From assembly GCA_041737835.1 (NCBI GenBank), contig JBGSQY010000046.1: DNA of 64,000 nt. One strand, written 5' to 3'. Source of the stretch: Bythopirellula sp041737835. Lineage in GTDB: Bacteria; Planctomycetota; Planctomycetia; Pirellulales; Lacipirellulaceae. A program made the position numbers and the translations under genes. The notes below the pieces were generated by a model. That model saw only the letters and a program-made list of their open reading frames with translations, did no database searches and had not been told where the DNA came from. Below are positions 33,514-42,395 of the stretch, piece after piece (position 1 is the first letter of the stretch; each line of letters opens with the position of its first letter).

Positions 33514-36231
33514 TTACTTTGGTGGGGTTTGTAGCGTTTTGGCAAGTCTTTGCATTTTTCCACGTGTAGCTTGCTGCAATTCAAGTTGGACTGGATGATG
33601 GTTCGGCAATTGCTGAGTACACCAGTACAGATGGTGTTCTGCAGCATCAAATTGGCCGAAAGCAATCAGACATTTGCCTAGTTTGCGTCTGACATCAATG
33701 GAATTAGGGTAAGCTTTGTAGGCCTGTTGCAAGCTTTGATAAGCTGCGTGCAGATCGTTGAGCTTGAGTTGCATGTCTGCTAGAGTGTTCCAAGCTTTAC
33801 AGGCGAACTCTGGTACTAGAGAGGGTGTAACTCGCATGGTTTCTTGCGCGGCATAGCGCATGATGGCTTGTTGATCTTGCAACGAGCCATTCGCTTCATA
33901 TGCCTGCCATAACATTTCCATAGCCGACAAATCCGGCTTAAATTCGTGTAAGAAACCTTGTGCGGTAAGTTCCTGAACCAAGATCAAGGCAATGTACTGC
34001 TGATGTATTCCATTCGCCGCGAACGCTGTGCGCCAGAGCTTCATGGCTTGCTCACGATCGTCGGCAATGAAATAATTTTTGCCAATGCCAAATAAATGCA
34101 TAGGATTGAGCGGGTTAACGCGCAGGCCTTGTTCAGCGTAGGCATAGTAGGTATTCATTCCGTGGCCTTCGAGAAAACACAACTCAGCGAGACAGATGTA
34201 GGCCTCGGCTTGAAGTGGGCAAAGCTTGATGGCACTGTGAGCATGGACGTACGCTTGATAGAGCAACTGACTGCTCTCGCCGAAAGCGACTTTAAGCCAA
34301 CTCCGCAGTTCGTGTTTTGATCGAAAGTTGCTGGCTTGAGCAGCCTCGCGAACTTGGCTGAGCGCCATCGCATTGCCGTTTTCGTGGCAAGCCGTTTCGA
34401 ACTGTTTGAGAAGGGCACAAGCGAGTTGGGCATGTGCCGTTGCCGAAGAGGGACACTCGCGAACAATTTTTTGTAGACTTTGCAGCTCAATGGCTGCATT
34501 CATACGCTCTGCTTCTTCCAGTTCGTCACGCAAATGTTGCCAACCCGCAGTTTTCTGTCGTGCGATGGACTCATTTCCCAGTCGAGCGCGGGTGTATGTG
34601 TCCCAAGTCAATGACGACTTCGCAGAAGGGAATAGAGTCATCACAATCCAAAGTGCCGCGACTCCTGTTCCCAGGGTCATATTAAAGTTCGAAAGTTGCG
34701 AAAAGGATCGTTGGTGACTCCGGTAGGCAGTTTGCTCATTGGAGAGCTGCCACAGGCGCGACATGCAACCGACAAGCAAGATCGTGACGGTCGCGCAGGC
34801 GGGAATAAACCACACAAAATCGACAATAGAATGAACGACGCTGGCGATGAGGGCAGCAAACACCCCTCCCGTGAGGATTTGTATTTGGGTGTTTCTCGTG
34901 TGGGTGAAAACGGTTCGTATGCCCCATGAAAATACGATAAGCAGCGCGGTGACTAAAAGTAGCACTCCAGGGAGACCATTTTCAGATGCGACCTGCAGGT
35001 ACCCATTTTCAGCGTGTGTGAATAACGTGGGGAAGTAGCGATCGATATAGATAGGGTAAATATATTGTTGCGTACCAGCTCCGGACCCCGTGAGCCAACT
35101 GGCGCGAAACGCGGCCAAGTTCGCCTGCCAAATACTGCGGCGGCCACCGCCGCTATCAACTACCTCCAGAGACGTGCTTGAGAGCGAGTCAACGCGCTGC
35201 GCCAGCTTGTCATAGGTGCCGGTGATCGAAAGTGCCACGACAACAACTATGATAAGTAGTCCCGCTGACAAGGCATGACCAGAGTTCAGGAGACCGGCTT
35301 TTGCATAAATCAAAGTTAGGACCACGCCCGAGGCGGTCAGAGCGAGTAAGCCGCCACGCGACAGTGACGCGAGAATGGCGAATGTGACGATCACTGCGGC
35401 TACGGTTAAAACCAAGCAGGATGAGTGGTGTCCTTCGGAAGTCCCTAAAGAATTACGCCGTTGCCGGCTGACCGTGTGGACTTCACGAACTGGGTTCCTC
35501 AGCAACACGGTGGATGCCACGAGAGCTGATAGTCCTAGTACCAAGAAATGTGCAAAATGATTGCGCGACGTGAATCCAGCTTTAAAAGAATCTTTTGTGT
35601 CCACGAAGGGATAATCGTAAAACCAAAAAAACTTTCCATTGGCCGTGAAATACAGCACGATCCCGAAGCAAGCGACAATGGTTGCCGAAATGCCGATCCA
35701 GCGAACAATCCGTTTAATGTCTTCAACAGTTTCAAGGCGCTGGACCGTGGTGATGAACAACAAACCATAAGCCATCAAAGTGGCAAGCGACGAGCGCGTT
35801 TCTGCGGGGCATAATGAGACAGTTTGCCACGTTCCCAACGACGGTACCGACGCATTCGGACCGTTCCAAAGAGGCAGGATTTCGTAGATTCGTGGTGCAA
35901 GTTGACTCAGCCATTCGTGAGGCAGGGGTACCAACTGAAAGGCGACCCATGCGGTTGCGACTGCGAATAGCCAGACGGCCGGTGTGCTGAAGCCCGGAGA
36001 CTTTTTTATCCAAAGTTGCCGGGCAAACCATGTGAAAGCCGTGAGAACGCAAATGCTAAGAATGGCAAAATGCCCAAGAGGGTGCCTGCCACCAAACAGA
36101 TGTGGCCCGATGAAGACAATCGACCACAGCCCAAGATCGACGATTTGCAACAGCGTCGTAGCAAGACGTTCATCGCCGCCAACGTTGTGAGCGCGGCGGG
36201 AACTTGTTCGAGTTGCTTGCCAAGTCGCCAT
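33514..36231 (-). CDS. O-antigen ligase/polymerase-like protein with TPR tail
   Basis: A 905-residue integral membrane protein starting at ATG 36231 (an upstream TTG is possible). About ten membrane helices occupy residues 25-490, with VTFAILASLSRGGLLALTAS and the signature HAENGYLQVASENGLPG in a large external loop, typical of the Wzy_C/O-antigen ligase family. A helical TPR-like tail (about 580-900) includes AYICLAELCFLEG, NPMHLFGIGKNYFIA and AYQSLQQAYKAYPNSIDVRRKLG. It likely polymerises or attaches exopolysaccharide repeat units in the periplasm, the TPRs perhaps controlling length. A second polymerase-like protein is encoded at 51964. It lies 22 bases after wzc. Confidence 0.85.
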   Translation of the reverse strand: MATWQATRTSSRRAHNVGGDERLATTLLQIVDLGLWSIVFIGPHLFGGRHPLGHFAILSICVLTAFTWFARQLWIKKSPGFSTPAVWLFAVATAWVAFQLVPLPHEWLSQLAPRIYEILPLWNGPNASVPSLGTWQTVSLCPAETRSSLATLMAYGLLFITTVQRLETVEDIKRIVRWIGISATIVACFGIVLYFTANGKFFWFYDYPFVDTKDSFKAGFTSRNHFAHFLVLGLSALVASTVLLRNPVREVHTVSRQRRNSLGTSEGHHSSCLVLTVAAVIVTFAILASLSRGGLLALTASGVVLTLIYAKAGLLNSGHALSAGLLIIVVVVALSITGTYDKLAQRVDSLSSTSLEVVDSGGGRRSIWQANLAAFRASWLTGSGAGTQQYIYPIYIDRYFPTLFTHAENGYLQVASENGLPGVLLLVTALLIVFSWGIRTVFTHTRNTQIQILTGGVFAALIASVVHSIVDFVWFIPACATVTILLVGCMSRLWQLSNEQTAYRSHQRSFSQLSNFNMTLGTGVAALWIVMTLFPSAKSSLTWDTYTRARLGNESIARQKTAGWQHLRDELEEAERMNAAIELQSLQKIVRECPSSATAHAQLACALLKQFETACHENGNAMALSQVREAAQASNFRSKHELRSWLKVAFGESSQLLYQAYVHAHSAIKLCPLQAEAYICLAELCFLEGHGMNTYYAYAEQGLRVNPLNPMHLFGIGKNYFIADDREQAMKLWRTAFAANGIHQQYIALILVQELTAQGFLHEFKPDLSAMEMLWQAYEANGSLQDQQAIMRYAAQETMRVTPSLVPEFACKAWNTLADMQLKLNDLHAAYQSLQQAYKAYPNSIDVRRKLGKCLIAFGQFDAAEHHLYWCTQQLPNHHPVQLELQQATRGKMQRLAKTLQTPPK

Positions 36232-36253
36232 ACCCTGTCTCAAATTTGGTTAT

Positions 36254-38593
36254 CTAGGCAGCTCGCCGAGGTCGAACAGGGGAAGTTTCAGAGCGTTTAC
36301 GAGGCATCTGGCGGTCTGAGGAGGGTAATCGAACACTGGAACGTGGTGCGCGGAGCTCTTCGGAAGTCTCTTCTTCGTGACCGTAGGTGTATCCATAGCC
36401 ATAACCGTAGCCATAGCCGCCGTAACCGTAACTTTGTGAATCGGGTGACAGTGCATTGGCCACAACACCCAGCACACGGCAACCCGACGCATGGAAACTT
36501 TCCACGGCTCGAATCACTGCACGGCGATGATTCTTCTCTGGCCGTACGACCAAGATCGCTCCATCGACAAGCTGTCCGACAATTTGAGCATCGCTGACGG
36601 CGAGAATAGGAGGACAATCGACAATAACGCGATCGTAAACGGAATCGGCCCAAGCAAGTAGTTCGACGAACGCTTGACTGCTCAAGAGCTCGGCTGGATT
36701 TGGACGGCGTAAACCGACGGGCAGGACATGCAATCCTTCAACATCAGTTTTATAAATCAATGGCGGTGCGGATTCAGAAGGTGACAGGTTGGATGTGATG
36801 ACTTCGGCAACGCCCGGGATTCCCTTGAGATTGAGCAACGTGGTGAAGCCAGGTCGACGCAGATCGGCATCAATCACCAGGGTTGTTTTGCCCGCTTGCG
36901 CAAAAGCGGTCGAAAGGTTGGCGGTAATTGTCGTTTTGCCGTCGCCCGGTTCAGAGCTGCAAATCAATAGCCGTTCGCATGCCGAGCCCGTCATCGATAA
37001 AGCGGTACGAAGCGTGCGGAACGCCTCGGTTTCGACGGCATTAGGCATGGCATGGGTATGAACTGTTTCCATGCCTGTGCCTGGCAAGGGGTCCAATTTT
37101 CGCACCATAGCTAAGACGGGAACACCTAGTTGAGCGGTCATTTCCTCAGGCGAGTTGAATCGGTCATCAAGTACGTCTTGGATGTAAACGATGATCGTCC
37201 CGAGCACCATCCCGCCCCCCAGGCAAGCGACGATTAAGAAGCGAAGCTGAGGTGACACGGGAACGAGATTAGGAATTGGCGCCCGCACAACGGTTGCTTG
37301 GATAGGTGCTTGTTCCTGACGCATATCGACAGTTGAAATCTTCTCGAACAGCAAATCGTATTGGGCCTCCAAGCGTGTGACTTCTCGTTCGAGCATTCTT
37401 AATTGGACGACGTCGCCACTGTGCCGCGCAGCTTCTTGGCGGGCCTCTTCAAACGAAGCCGTGATCTGCTGCTCTTTCTGCTGAGTTTGACGAACGGCTT
37501 GTTCGAGCATTCTTTGGACAATTGGTCCCAGCTGTTGATTCCCGCCCGCCCCGAATCGTTGACCGATATTCTGGCGATAGGAGTCGAGAAATTGCTGAGT
37601 GTTGGTAATTTGTGTCTGTAACTGAGCAATATGCGGATGATTGGGTCCATAAAAGTTGAGCAGGGAATTCAGTTCCTGTTTGGTCGCCAATAGTTGCTTC
37701 TGTTGATCTTCCAGGACCGCTAGATCTTCGGTGCTCATTCCGAGTGACGAGAGGAGCATTTGGCGACCGACGGTTTCTTCCATACCCACGAGATGTTGGT
37801 TGATATCTTCGCCGCGCTCAAGCGCACCCTTGACCGAAGCTAAAGTCGCCTGCAGTTCAAGTCGTCGTTCTTGTGTGTCCAGCAGTGCATCGTTGAGGCG
37901 TAAAGCGCGTTGAATGATGGGTTCGGTGACTTTGTCATCAGCATTCGCAGCTAGGTAACCGACTTGTTGGCTAAAGGATTGCAGCTGATTCTGTTTCTCG
38001 GCGAGCTTTGCTTCCAACTCGCCCCCCTTTTCCAGCAAACTTTGTAGTGTTTCACCAGCCGTGCCCCGATGTTTCTCTTCAACGAACTGGAGATACGAGG
38101 CAATGACGGCGCGCACGACGGCAGCCGCGGCTTCAGGGTGCTTCGAGCGATAGCTGACGTTGATGAAGTTTGTTTTGCGCGTGACACTCGCGGTGAGGTT
38201 GTCCGTAATTGTGTCGACCCATTCGTGAACGGGCACTCCGATGAGATCGACGCGAAATTGTGGCGGCAGTTGCTTGATTGCATTTTGAACCACAATGGGA
38301 CTCGAGATTAACTTCTGGTGAGTCGCCATCGTATCTTCAGAAGTCTCGTGATCGCCGACCGTTGAAAGATGATCTTGCTTCTGTTGAATAATGAGCAACT
38401 CGGAATTCGAGGAATATTTGCGAGTTGCCAAGGTATAAAAAACTGTTCCCAATAAACTGCAGCAGAGAATCGAAGCGACCAGGACCTGCTTACGGCGACG
38501 AACAATCTGTAGAAAACGTGCTATCGTTGCCACGATATCAACCGAGGGGATGACATCGGGGTCAGACGACAATTGGGGAGGCATACTTGTCAT
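36254..38593 (-). CDS. wzc: Polysaccharide co-polymerase/tyrosine autokinase (Wzc-type BY-kinase)
   Basis: A 779-residue inner-membrane protein. It has a Wzz domain with the two flanking helices (VLVASILCCSLLGTVFYTLA and FLIVACLGGGMVLGTIIVYI), a long periplasmic coiled coil (about 160-420), and a cytoplasmic BY-kinase domain. Walker A is SSEPGDGKTTITANL, A' is LVIDADLRRPG and B is VIVDCPPILAVSD. The tail begins with a run of alternating tyrosine and glycine (SYGYGGYGYGYGYGYTYG), the autophosphorylation cluster, and then has about 40 Arg/Ser-rich residues. In Wzc systems cycles of phosphorylation govern chain export. Gene order wza-wzc with a 6-base gap supports this. The phosphatase at 20881 is the likely partner. 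Confidence 0.95.
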   Translation of the reverse strand: MTSMPPQLSSDPDVIPSVDIVATIARFLQIVRRRKQVLVASILCCSLLGTVFYTLATRKYSSNSELLIIQQKQDHLSTVGDHETSEDTMATHQKLISSPIVVQNAIKQLPPQFRVDLIGVPVHEWVDTITDNLTASVTRKTNFINVSYRSKHPEAAAAVVRAVIASYLQFVEEKHRGTAGETLQSLLEKGGELEAKLAEKQNQLQSFSQQVGYLAANADDKVTEPIIQRALRLNDALLDTQERRLELQATLASVKGALERGEDINQHLVGMEETVGRQMLLSSLGMSTEDLAVLEDQQKQLLATKQELNSLLNFYGPNHPHIAQLQTQITNTQQFLDSYRQNIGQRFGAGGNQQLGPIVQRMLEQAVRQTQQKEQQITASFEEARQEAARHSGDVVQLRMLEREVTRLEAQYDLLFEKISTVDMRQEQAPIQATVVRAPIPNLVPVSPQLRFLIVACLGGGMVLGTIIVYIQDVLDDRFNSPEEMTAQLGVPVLAMVRKLDPLPGTGMETVHTHAMPNAVETEAFRTLRTALSMTGSACERLLICSSEPGDGKTTITANLSTAFAQAGKTTLVIDADLRRPGFTTLLNLKGIPGVAEVITSNLSPSESAPPLIYKTDVEGLHVLPVGLRRPNPAELLSSQAFVELLAWADSVYDRVIVDCPPILAVSDAQIVGQLVDGAILVVRPEKNHRRAVIRAVESFHASGCRVLGVVANALSPDSQSYGYGGYGYGYGYGYTYGHEEETSEELRAPRSSVRLPSSDRQMPRKRSETSPVRPRRAA

Positions 38594-38599
38594 GGCTGT

Positions 38600-39811
38600 T
38601 TAGAAAAAGTTGTTTCCGGAAACACCGACCGTGAGATGGAAAAGCTTGGAAAGTGTTTCGAAGACGGCCGTTGCCGGTGTTTGTTCGATGCTAATCATGT
38701 CGCCCTCAGCGAGAATGAGATTTTCCTGGCCATCGTGTTTAGCACGTTGCATGCTCGCCTGGATCACGATCGGCTGGGGGCGTGTCGAAGTGGGGCGAAT
38801 GATATACACCTTGTCGGCGATGATCGAAGAGCTGCCCCCCGCGAGGGCAATGGCATCTAACAGGCGGACATCTTCCGTGTGTGAGAGCTCGAATTGACCA
38901 GGGTTCTTCACAAGACCACCCACGTGGATCGTTCGCTTGGGTTTGCTCTGGACCATGACGACGTCACGATCTTGTAACCGATAATCCTGGTACACATTGC
39001 GGGCAGCCACGTCGGCGAGATTGATGCGTTGGGTCACCGCTTGACCGTTAGCGACTGCAATCGGGGCACTAGCCGCATTGTTAAGAGTGCTATAGGCCGC
39101 GAGTTCGATTTCACCTTCTTTCGTGTCTTGCGAAGATTCCTGGGCAAAGCGGGTGTAGTCACCACCAGTTGCCATGTGCTGCCGAATAATCTCCACTTCC
39201 GAGCCTGCCTCTTTGGAAACACCGCCCGCCATAGCGATGGCGCTCACGACATCACAAGAATTCCGAGGAACTTCAATAAGTCCTGGTTTTTCAACGGCAC
39301 CCAAAACCGTAATATGATTGACCGCTTTTTTCTTGAATTCCACGGTGACGTTGGGTTGGACGTATATGCCCCGTTCAATAGCGGTAGAAGCGATCAGCTG
39401 CCCCGCATCGACGGGATCGAGACCTCCAACCTGAACCGGCCCAATCGGTGAGACCTCTACAGTGCCTTCTTTGCCAACACGAACGGCAACTGGCCTGGCC
39501 TCTTCATTGTCGCGACCCGTGACCACGGTTACGTCTAACAAGTCGTCAGGGCCGATTAGTGAGTTGTCATATCCATTGCCAGTCATGCGTGCCATGTTGA
39601 ACGATACATCGCCTACGGAGGGTCGCGCGCGCAGGTCCAAGGGAAGATTGTGCGCTTGAAACATAGCGTTGCGACAACCGGTCGCAGAAAGAGCCGACAA
39701 CAGCAAAACACACAGACAAACAAACTGTTGCGAGCAAGTTGCCCCCAAGTTCACCGCGCTGCTGTGATGACGCAGTCGTTTTCGATGAGGATTGTGATGC
39801 AACAGACGCAT
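38600..39811 (-). CDS. wza: Polysaccharide export outer-membrane lipoprotein Wza-type
   Basis: A 403-residue protein with a lipobox LSATGC after the hydrophobic stretch VCLCVLLLSALSA. Then come the poly-export (PES) domain (SLIGPDDLLDVTVVTG, VRVGKEGTVEVSPIGPVQVGG) and two SLBB domains (NHITVLGAVEKPGLIEVP and RTIHVGGLVKNPGQFELS), ending in LAEGDMISIEQTPATAVFET. Wza forms the octameric outer-membrane channel for capsule and exopolysaccharide. It heads the leftward wza-wzc-ligase-dehydratase operon. The first 25 residues are basic (HH, KR, RHH) and a later start is possible. A palindrome lies in its leader at 39832. Confidence 0.93.
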   Translation of the reverse strand: MRLLHHNPHRKRLRHHSSAVNLGATCSQQFVCLCVLLLSALSATGCRNAMFQAHNLPLDLRARPSVGDVSFNMARMTGNGYDNSLIGPDDLLDVTVVTGRDNEEARPVAVRVGKEGTVEVSPIGPVQVGGLDPVDAGQLIASTAIERGIYVQPNVTVEFKKKAVNHITVLGAVEKPGLIEVPRNSCDVVSAIAMAGGVSKEAGSEVEIIRQHMATGGDYTRFAQESSQDTKEGEIELAAYSTLNNAASAPIAVANGQAVTQRINLADVAARNVYQDYRLQDRDVVMVQSKPKRTIHVGGLVKNPGQFELSHTEDVRLLDAIALAGGSSSIIADKVYIIRPTSTRPQPIVIQASMQRAKHDGQENLILAEGDMISIEQTPATAVFETLSKLFHLTVGVSGNNFF

Positions 39812-39831
39812 AATTTTGGGTCTCGACGATG

Positions 39832-39841
39832 TGCGTACGCA
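39832..39841. promoter_or_regulatory. 10-bp perfect palindrome in the wza leader
   Basis: TGCGTACGCA, flanked by GATG on the left and CATC (one base offset) on the right. It lies 20-30 bases upstream of the wza start. It could be an operator or a hairpin near the ribosome site. Low-confidence call. Confidence 0.3.
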
Positions 39842-39885
39842 TCATCCAAGGGATATGAAGGGGATAGATTAAGCCACGGGATTGC

Positions 39886-39914
39886 TTGACACCCTCTTCC
39901 GGGAGGGTTGAAAT
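39886..39914 (+). promoter_or_regulatory. Candidate promoter of the capEFG operon with palindrome in its spacer
   Basis: A perfect -35 TTGACA (39886-39891) is followed after 17 bases by TGAAAT (39909-39914). The spacer contains the inverted repeat ACCCTC/GAGGGT (39891-39908), overlapping both promoter elements. The predicted leader of about 290 bases is long. Confidence 0.4.
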
Positions 39915-40148
39915 ACTAACTCGCCTGCAATGCGGCAAGTCCTTTTTTGCGGGACCACGAATCTCGCCTCGATGCTAGCTGGGGATTGGCTTTTGAGAGG
40001 AAGTGCTGTCAGAATGCGGCATTTCCATCTGGCCTTGCCTTGTTTTACGAGGTCCTTCTAAACTTACGCCCTAACCGAATGTCAGTTACCCCCGCAAATC
40101 GAACTGGCATTTTGTCTGACACAAGCAGCGACTGACCTCTCTGCTGCT

Positions 40149-40205
40149 CGCACGGTAAGGATGCCGTGCGGAGAGACATTCCGAATCATTACTCGCAGAA
40201 GGATG
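40149..40205 (+). promoter_or_regulatory. Putative CsrA-binding hairpin pair in capE leader
   Basis: A perfect stem CGCACGG/CCGTGCG (40149-40170) displays the loop TAAGGATG, whose AAGGATG matches the core of the high-affinity CsrA consensus with GGA in a hairpin loop. A second AAGGATG at 40199-40205 overlaps the ribosome site of capE (ATG at 40214) and can also be placed in a small GCA/TGC stem. Two sites 42 bases apart with one over the ribosome site is the known layout for CsrA repression. Two csrA genes lie in this window. Confidence 0.5.
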
Positions 40206-40213
40206 CTCGAGCA

Positions 40214-41260
40214 ATGTTCAACGGGCAAACACTATTTGTTACTGGTGGCACGGGCTCTTTTGGGCACGATTTTATTCGGCTTGTGCTAAGTCGACATAAC
40301 CCCGAGCGGGTCATAGTTTACAGTCGTGATGAAAAGAAGCAGCACGATATGCGCCTGGAATTCAACGACCCACGGCTTGGGTTTGTCATTGGTGACGTTC
40401 GTGACCGCAATCAGCTGTTCATGGCGATGCGTGGCGTCGACTATGTGTTTCACGCGGCCGCGCTCAAGCAAGTGCCATCTTGCGAATTTTTTCCGATGGA
40501 AGCGGTGCTCACAAACGTAATGGGCACACACAACGTGCTCGATGCCGCGGAAATCAACGGCGTCAAAAAAATGGTGGTTCTGAGCACAGATAAAGCGGTT
40601 TATCCCATTAATGCGATGGGGCAAACCAAGGCCTTGATGGAAAAGCTCACGCTTGCACGAGCAAAGCAGGAAAATACCAAGACGATTTTCTGTGGCGTAC
40701 GTTACGGCAACGTCATGTATTCCCGAGGCTCGGTCATTCCTCTTTTTGTAAAACAGATCACCAGCGGCATGCCGCTCACGATCACCGATCCGCATATGAC
40801 GCGGTTGCTTTTGCCGCTCGCCGAAGCCGTGCGCCTCGTGACGTTTGCCATGGAGAACGGTGAGCAAGGCGATATTTTTGTTCGCAAAGCCACGGCCACG
40901 TCGGTTCATACGTTGGCCAAAGCGATGCTGAAATTATTTCAAGCCAACAATCCCATTGAAATTGTAGGCGTTCGTGCCGGCGAGAAATTACATGAAATCT
41001 TGGTGAGCGCAGAAGAGTTAACACGTGCCGAGGATTGTGGCGACTATTATCGCGTGCATTGTCAGCGCGAACAAAATTACGACGAATATTTTGTGCGTGG
41101 GCTGGTTTCGGAGACGATCGCTCGGGAAGGCTACACATCCGAAAACGCGCCTCAATTGTCAGTTCGCGAAACCGAAGAATTGCTTTTGGAATTGCCGGAA
41201 ATTCATCGCGATCTCGAGCAGTGGTTGCCGCAAGGGTTTGCCCAGCGGAGGGCCGCATGA
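40214..41260 (+). CDS. capE: UDP-GlcNAc 4,6-dehydratase/5-epimerase CapE (FnlA/WbjB)
   Basis: A 348-residue soluble SDR enzyme. The ATG at 40214 is 10 bases after AAGGA, and the protein starts MFNGQTLFVTGGTGSFGHDF. The active site reads STDKAVYPINAMGQTKALMEKL, the CapE-type motif, with VFHAAALKQVPSCEFFPMEAV before it. CapE converts UDP-GlcNAc to the 4-keto-6-deoxy L-arabino-hexulose sugar, the first step to UDP-N-acetyl-L-fucosamine. It overlaps capF by 4 bases (ATGA) and leads the operon capE-capF-capG. Its leader carries the possible CsrA sites. Confidence 0.93.
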   Translation: MFNGQTLFVTGGTGSFGHDFIRLVLSRHNPERVIVYSRDEKKQHDMRLEFNDPRLGFVIGDVRDRNQLFMAMRGVDYVFHAAALKQVPSCEFFPMEAVLTNVMGTHNVLDAAEINGVKKMVVLSTDKAVYPINAMGQTKALMEKLTLARAKQENTKTIFCGVRYGNVMYSRGSVIPLFVKQITSGMPLTITDPHMTRLLLPLAEAVRLVTFAMENGEQGDIFVRKATATSVHTLAKAMLKLFQANNPIEIVGVRAGEKLHEILVSAEELTRAEDCGDYYRVHCQREQNYDEYFVRGLVSETIAREGYTSENAPQLSVRETEELLLELPEIHRDLEQWLPQGFAQRRAA

Positions 41261-42393
41261 GCGAGCTAACAAATTGCGCGCAAGTGATTGGAGTTACGGG
41301 CCCGCACGGATTTGTCGCAGGACATTTGATTCGCACACTTCGGGCAAAATCAAACATTACAGTACTCCCCTGCCCTCGTGCGGCCTTTGATTGTCCTGAG
41401 GAATTGGCAGGCTTTGTATCCCGTTGCGACGTGATCGTCCATCTGGCCGGAAAGAATCGTGGCGAGGAAGGCGAAGTTTATGCAGTGAACGTAGCATTGG
41501 CTGAAAAATTAGTAGCTGCTGCTGATTCCGCGAATAAGCCTTTAAGAATACTTTTTGCCTCTTCCACTCAGCGCGATCGAGAGAATTACTACGGTAAGTC
41601 GAAAAAACAGGCTGAGAAGATTTTCGATGAGTGGGCTAAAGCAGGTCCTCAGCGATGTGCCACGAATCTAATTATACCGAATGTTTATGGGCCAGGGTGT
41701 AAGCCGTTTTACAATTCCGTCGTGGCAACATTTTGTCACCAATTAGCACATGGAATCGGTCCGTGCATCGACGTTGATAGCGAAATTGAATTCATATGGA
41801 TTAACGAGTTGGTGAAACGGATCTGCCAAGAGATCGACCACGGCCAAAATGTTCAAGAACTGCGGCTTGATGGAACGGCGAAATTGAGAGTCACCGAATT
41901 GTTGGCCAAGTTGCAATCATTCCAGTCAAGCCACACCGTGCATAACATGGTGCCAGATATCAGCGATCCCCTGGATGCCAGCTTATACGCGACCTACCTA
42001 TCTTATTTGGAGCTTGACCAGCACGTCCATCGACCACAAATACATCGTGATGAACGGGGATCGTTGTATGAAGTCATTCGTATGGCAAGTGGCGGACAAG
42101 TATTTTTTTCCACGACCAAACCGGGCGTGATCCGCGGCAATCACTTTCATACCCGTAAGATTGAATGGTTCTGCGTTCTTAAGGGTGAAGCTGCAATACG
42201 CTTACGAAAAGTTGACGAGACCGAGGTGCATGAATTCCTTGTGTCGGGTGATTCTCCTCAGTTCGTCTCGATTCCCGTCCTCTACACGCACCAAATCGAA
42301 AACGTGGGACGAGAAGATTTGCTCACGATGTTTTGGTGTAACGAGATTTATGTTCCCGAAGACGCGGATACCTACTTCGAAAAGGTCGCTTAG
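41257..42393 (+). CDS. capF: NAD-dependent reductase/3-epimerase CapF (FnlB/WbjC) with cupin domain
   Basis: A 378-residue bifunctional enzyme. The N-terminal SDR domain (about 1-255) has VIGVTGPHGFVAGHLI, VIVHLAGKNRG and YYGKSKKQAEKIF, with the Tyr-Lys pair. The C-terminal cupin (about 265-378) has QIHRDERGSLYEVIRM, GVIRGNHFHTRKIEWFCVLKG and HQIENVGREDLLTMFWCNE, the metal-binding His-rich barrel that does the 3-epimerisation in CapF. It then reduces the product to UDP-2-acetamido-2,6-dideoxy-L-talose. It overlaps capE by 4 bases and capG follows after 2 bases, so the three are translationally coupled. Confidence 0.93.
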   Translation: MSELTNCAQVIGVTGPHGFVAGHLIRTLRAKSNITVLPCPRAAFDCPEELAGFVSRCDVIVHLAGKNRGEEGEVYAVNVALAEKLVAAADSANKPLRILFASSTQRDRENYYGKSKKQAEKIFDEWAKAGPQRCATNLIIPNVYGPGCKPFYNSVVATFCHQLAHGIGPCIDVDSEIEFIWINELVKRICQEIDHGQNVQELRLDGTAKLRVTELLAKLQSFQSSHTVHNMVPDISDPLDASLYATYLSYLELDQHVHRPQIHRDERGSLYEVIRMASGGQVFFSTTKPGVIRGNHFHTRKIEWFCVLKGEAAIRLRKVDETEVHEFLVSGDSPQFVSIPVLYTHQIENVGREDLLTMFWCNEIYVPEDADTYFEKVA

Positions 42394-42395
42394 AA

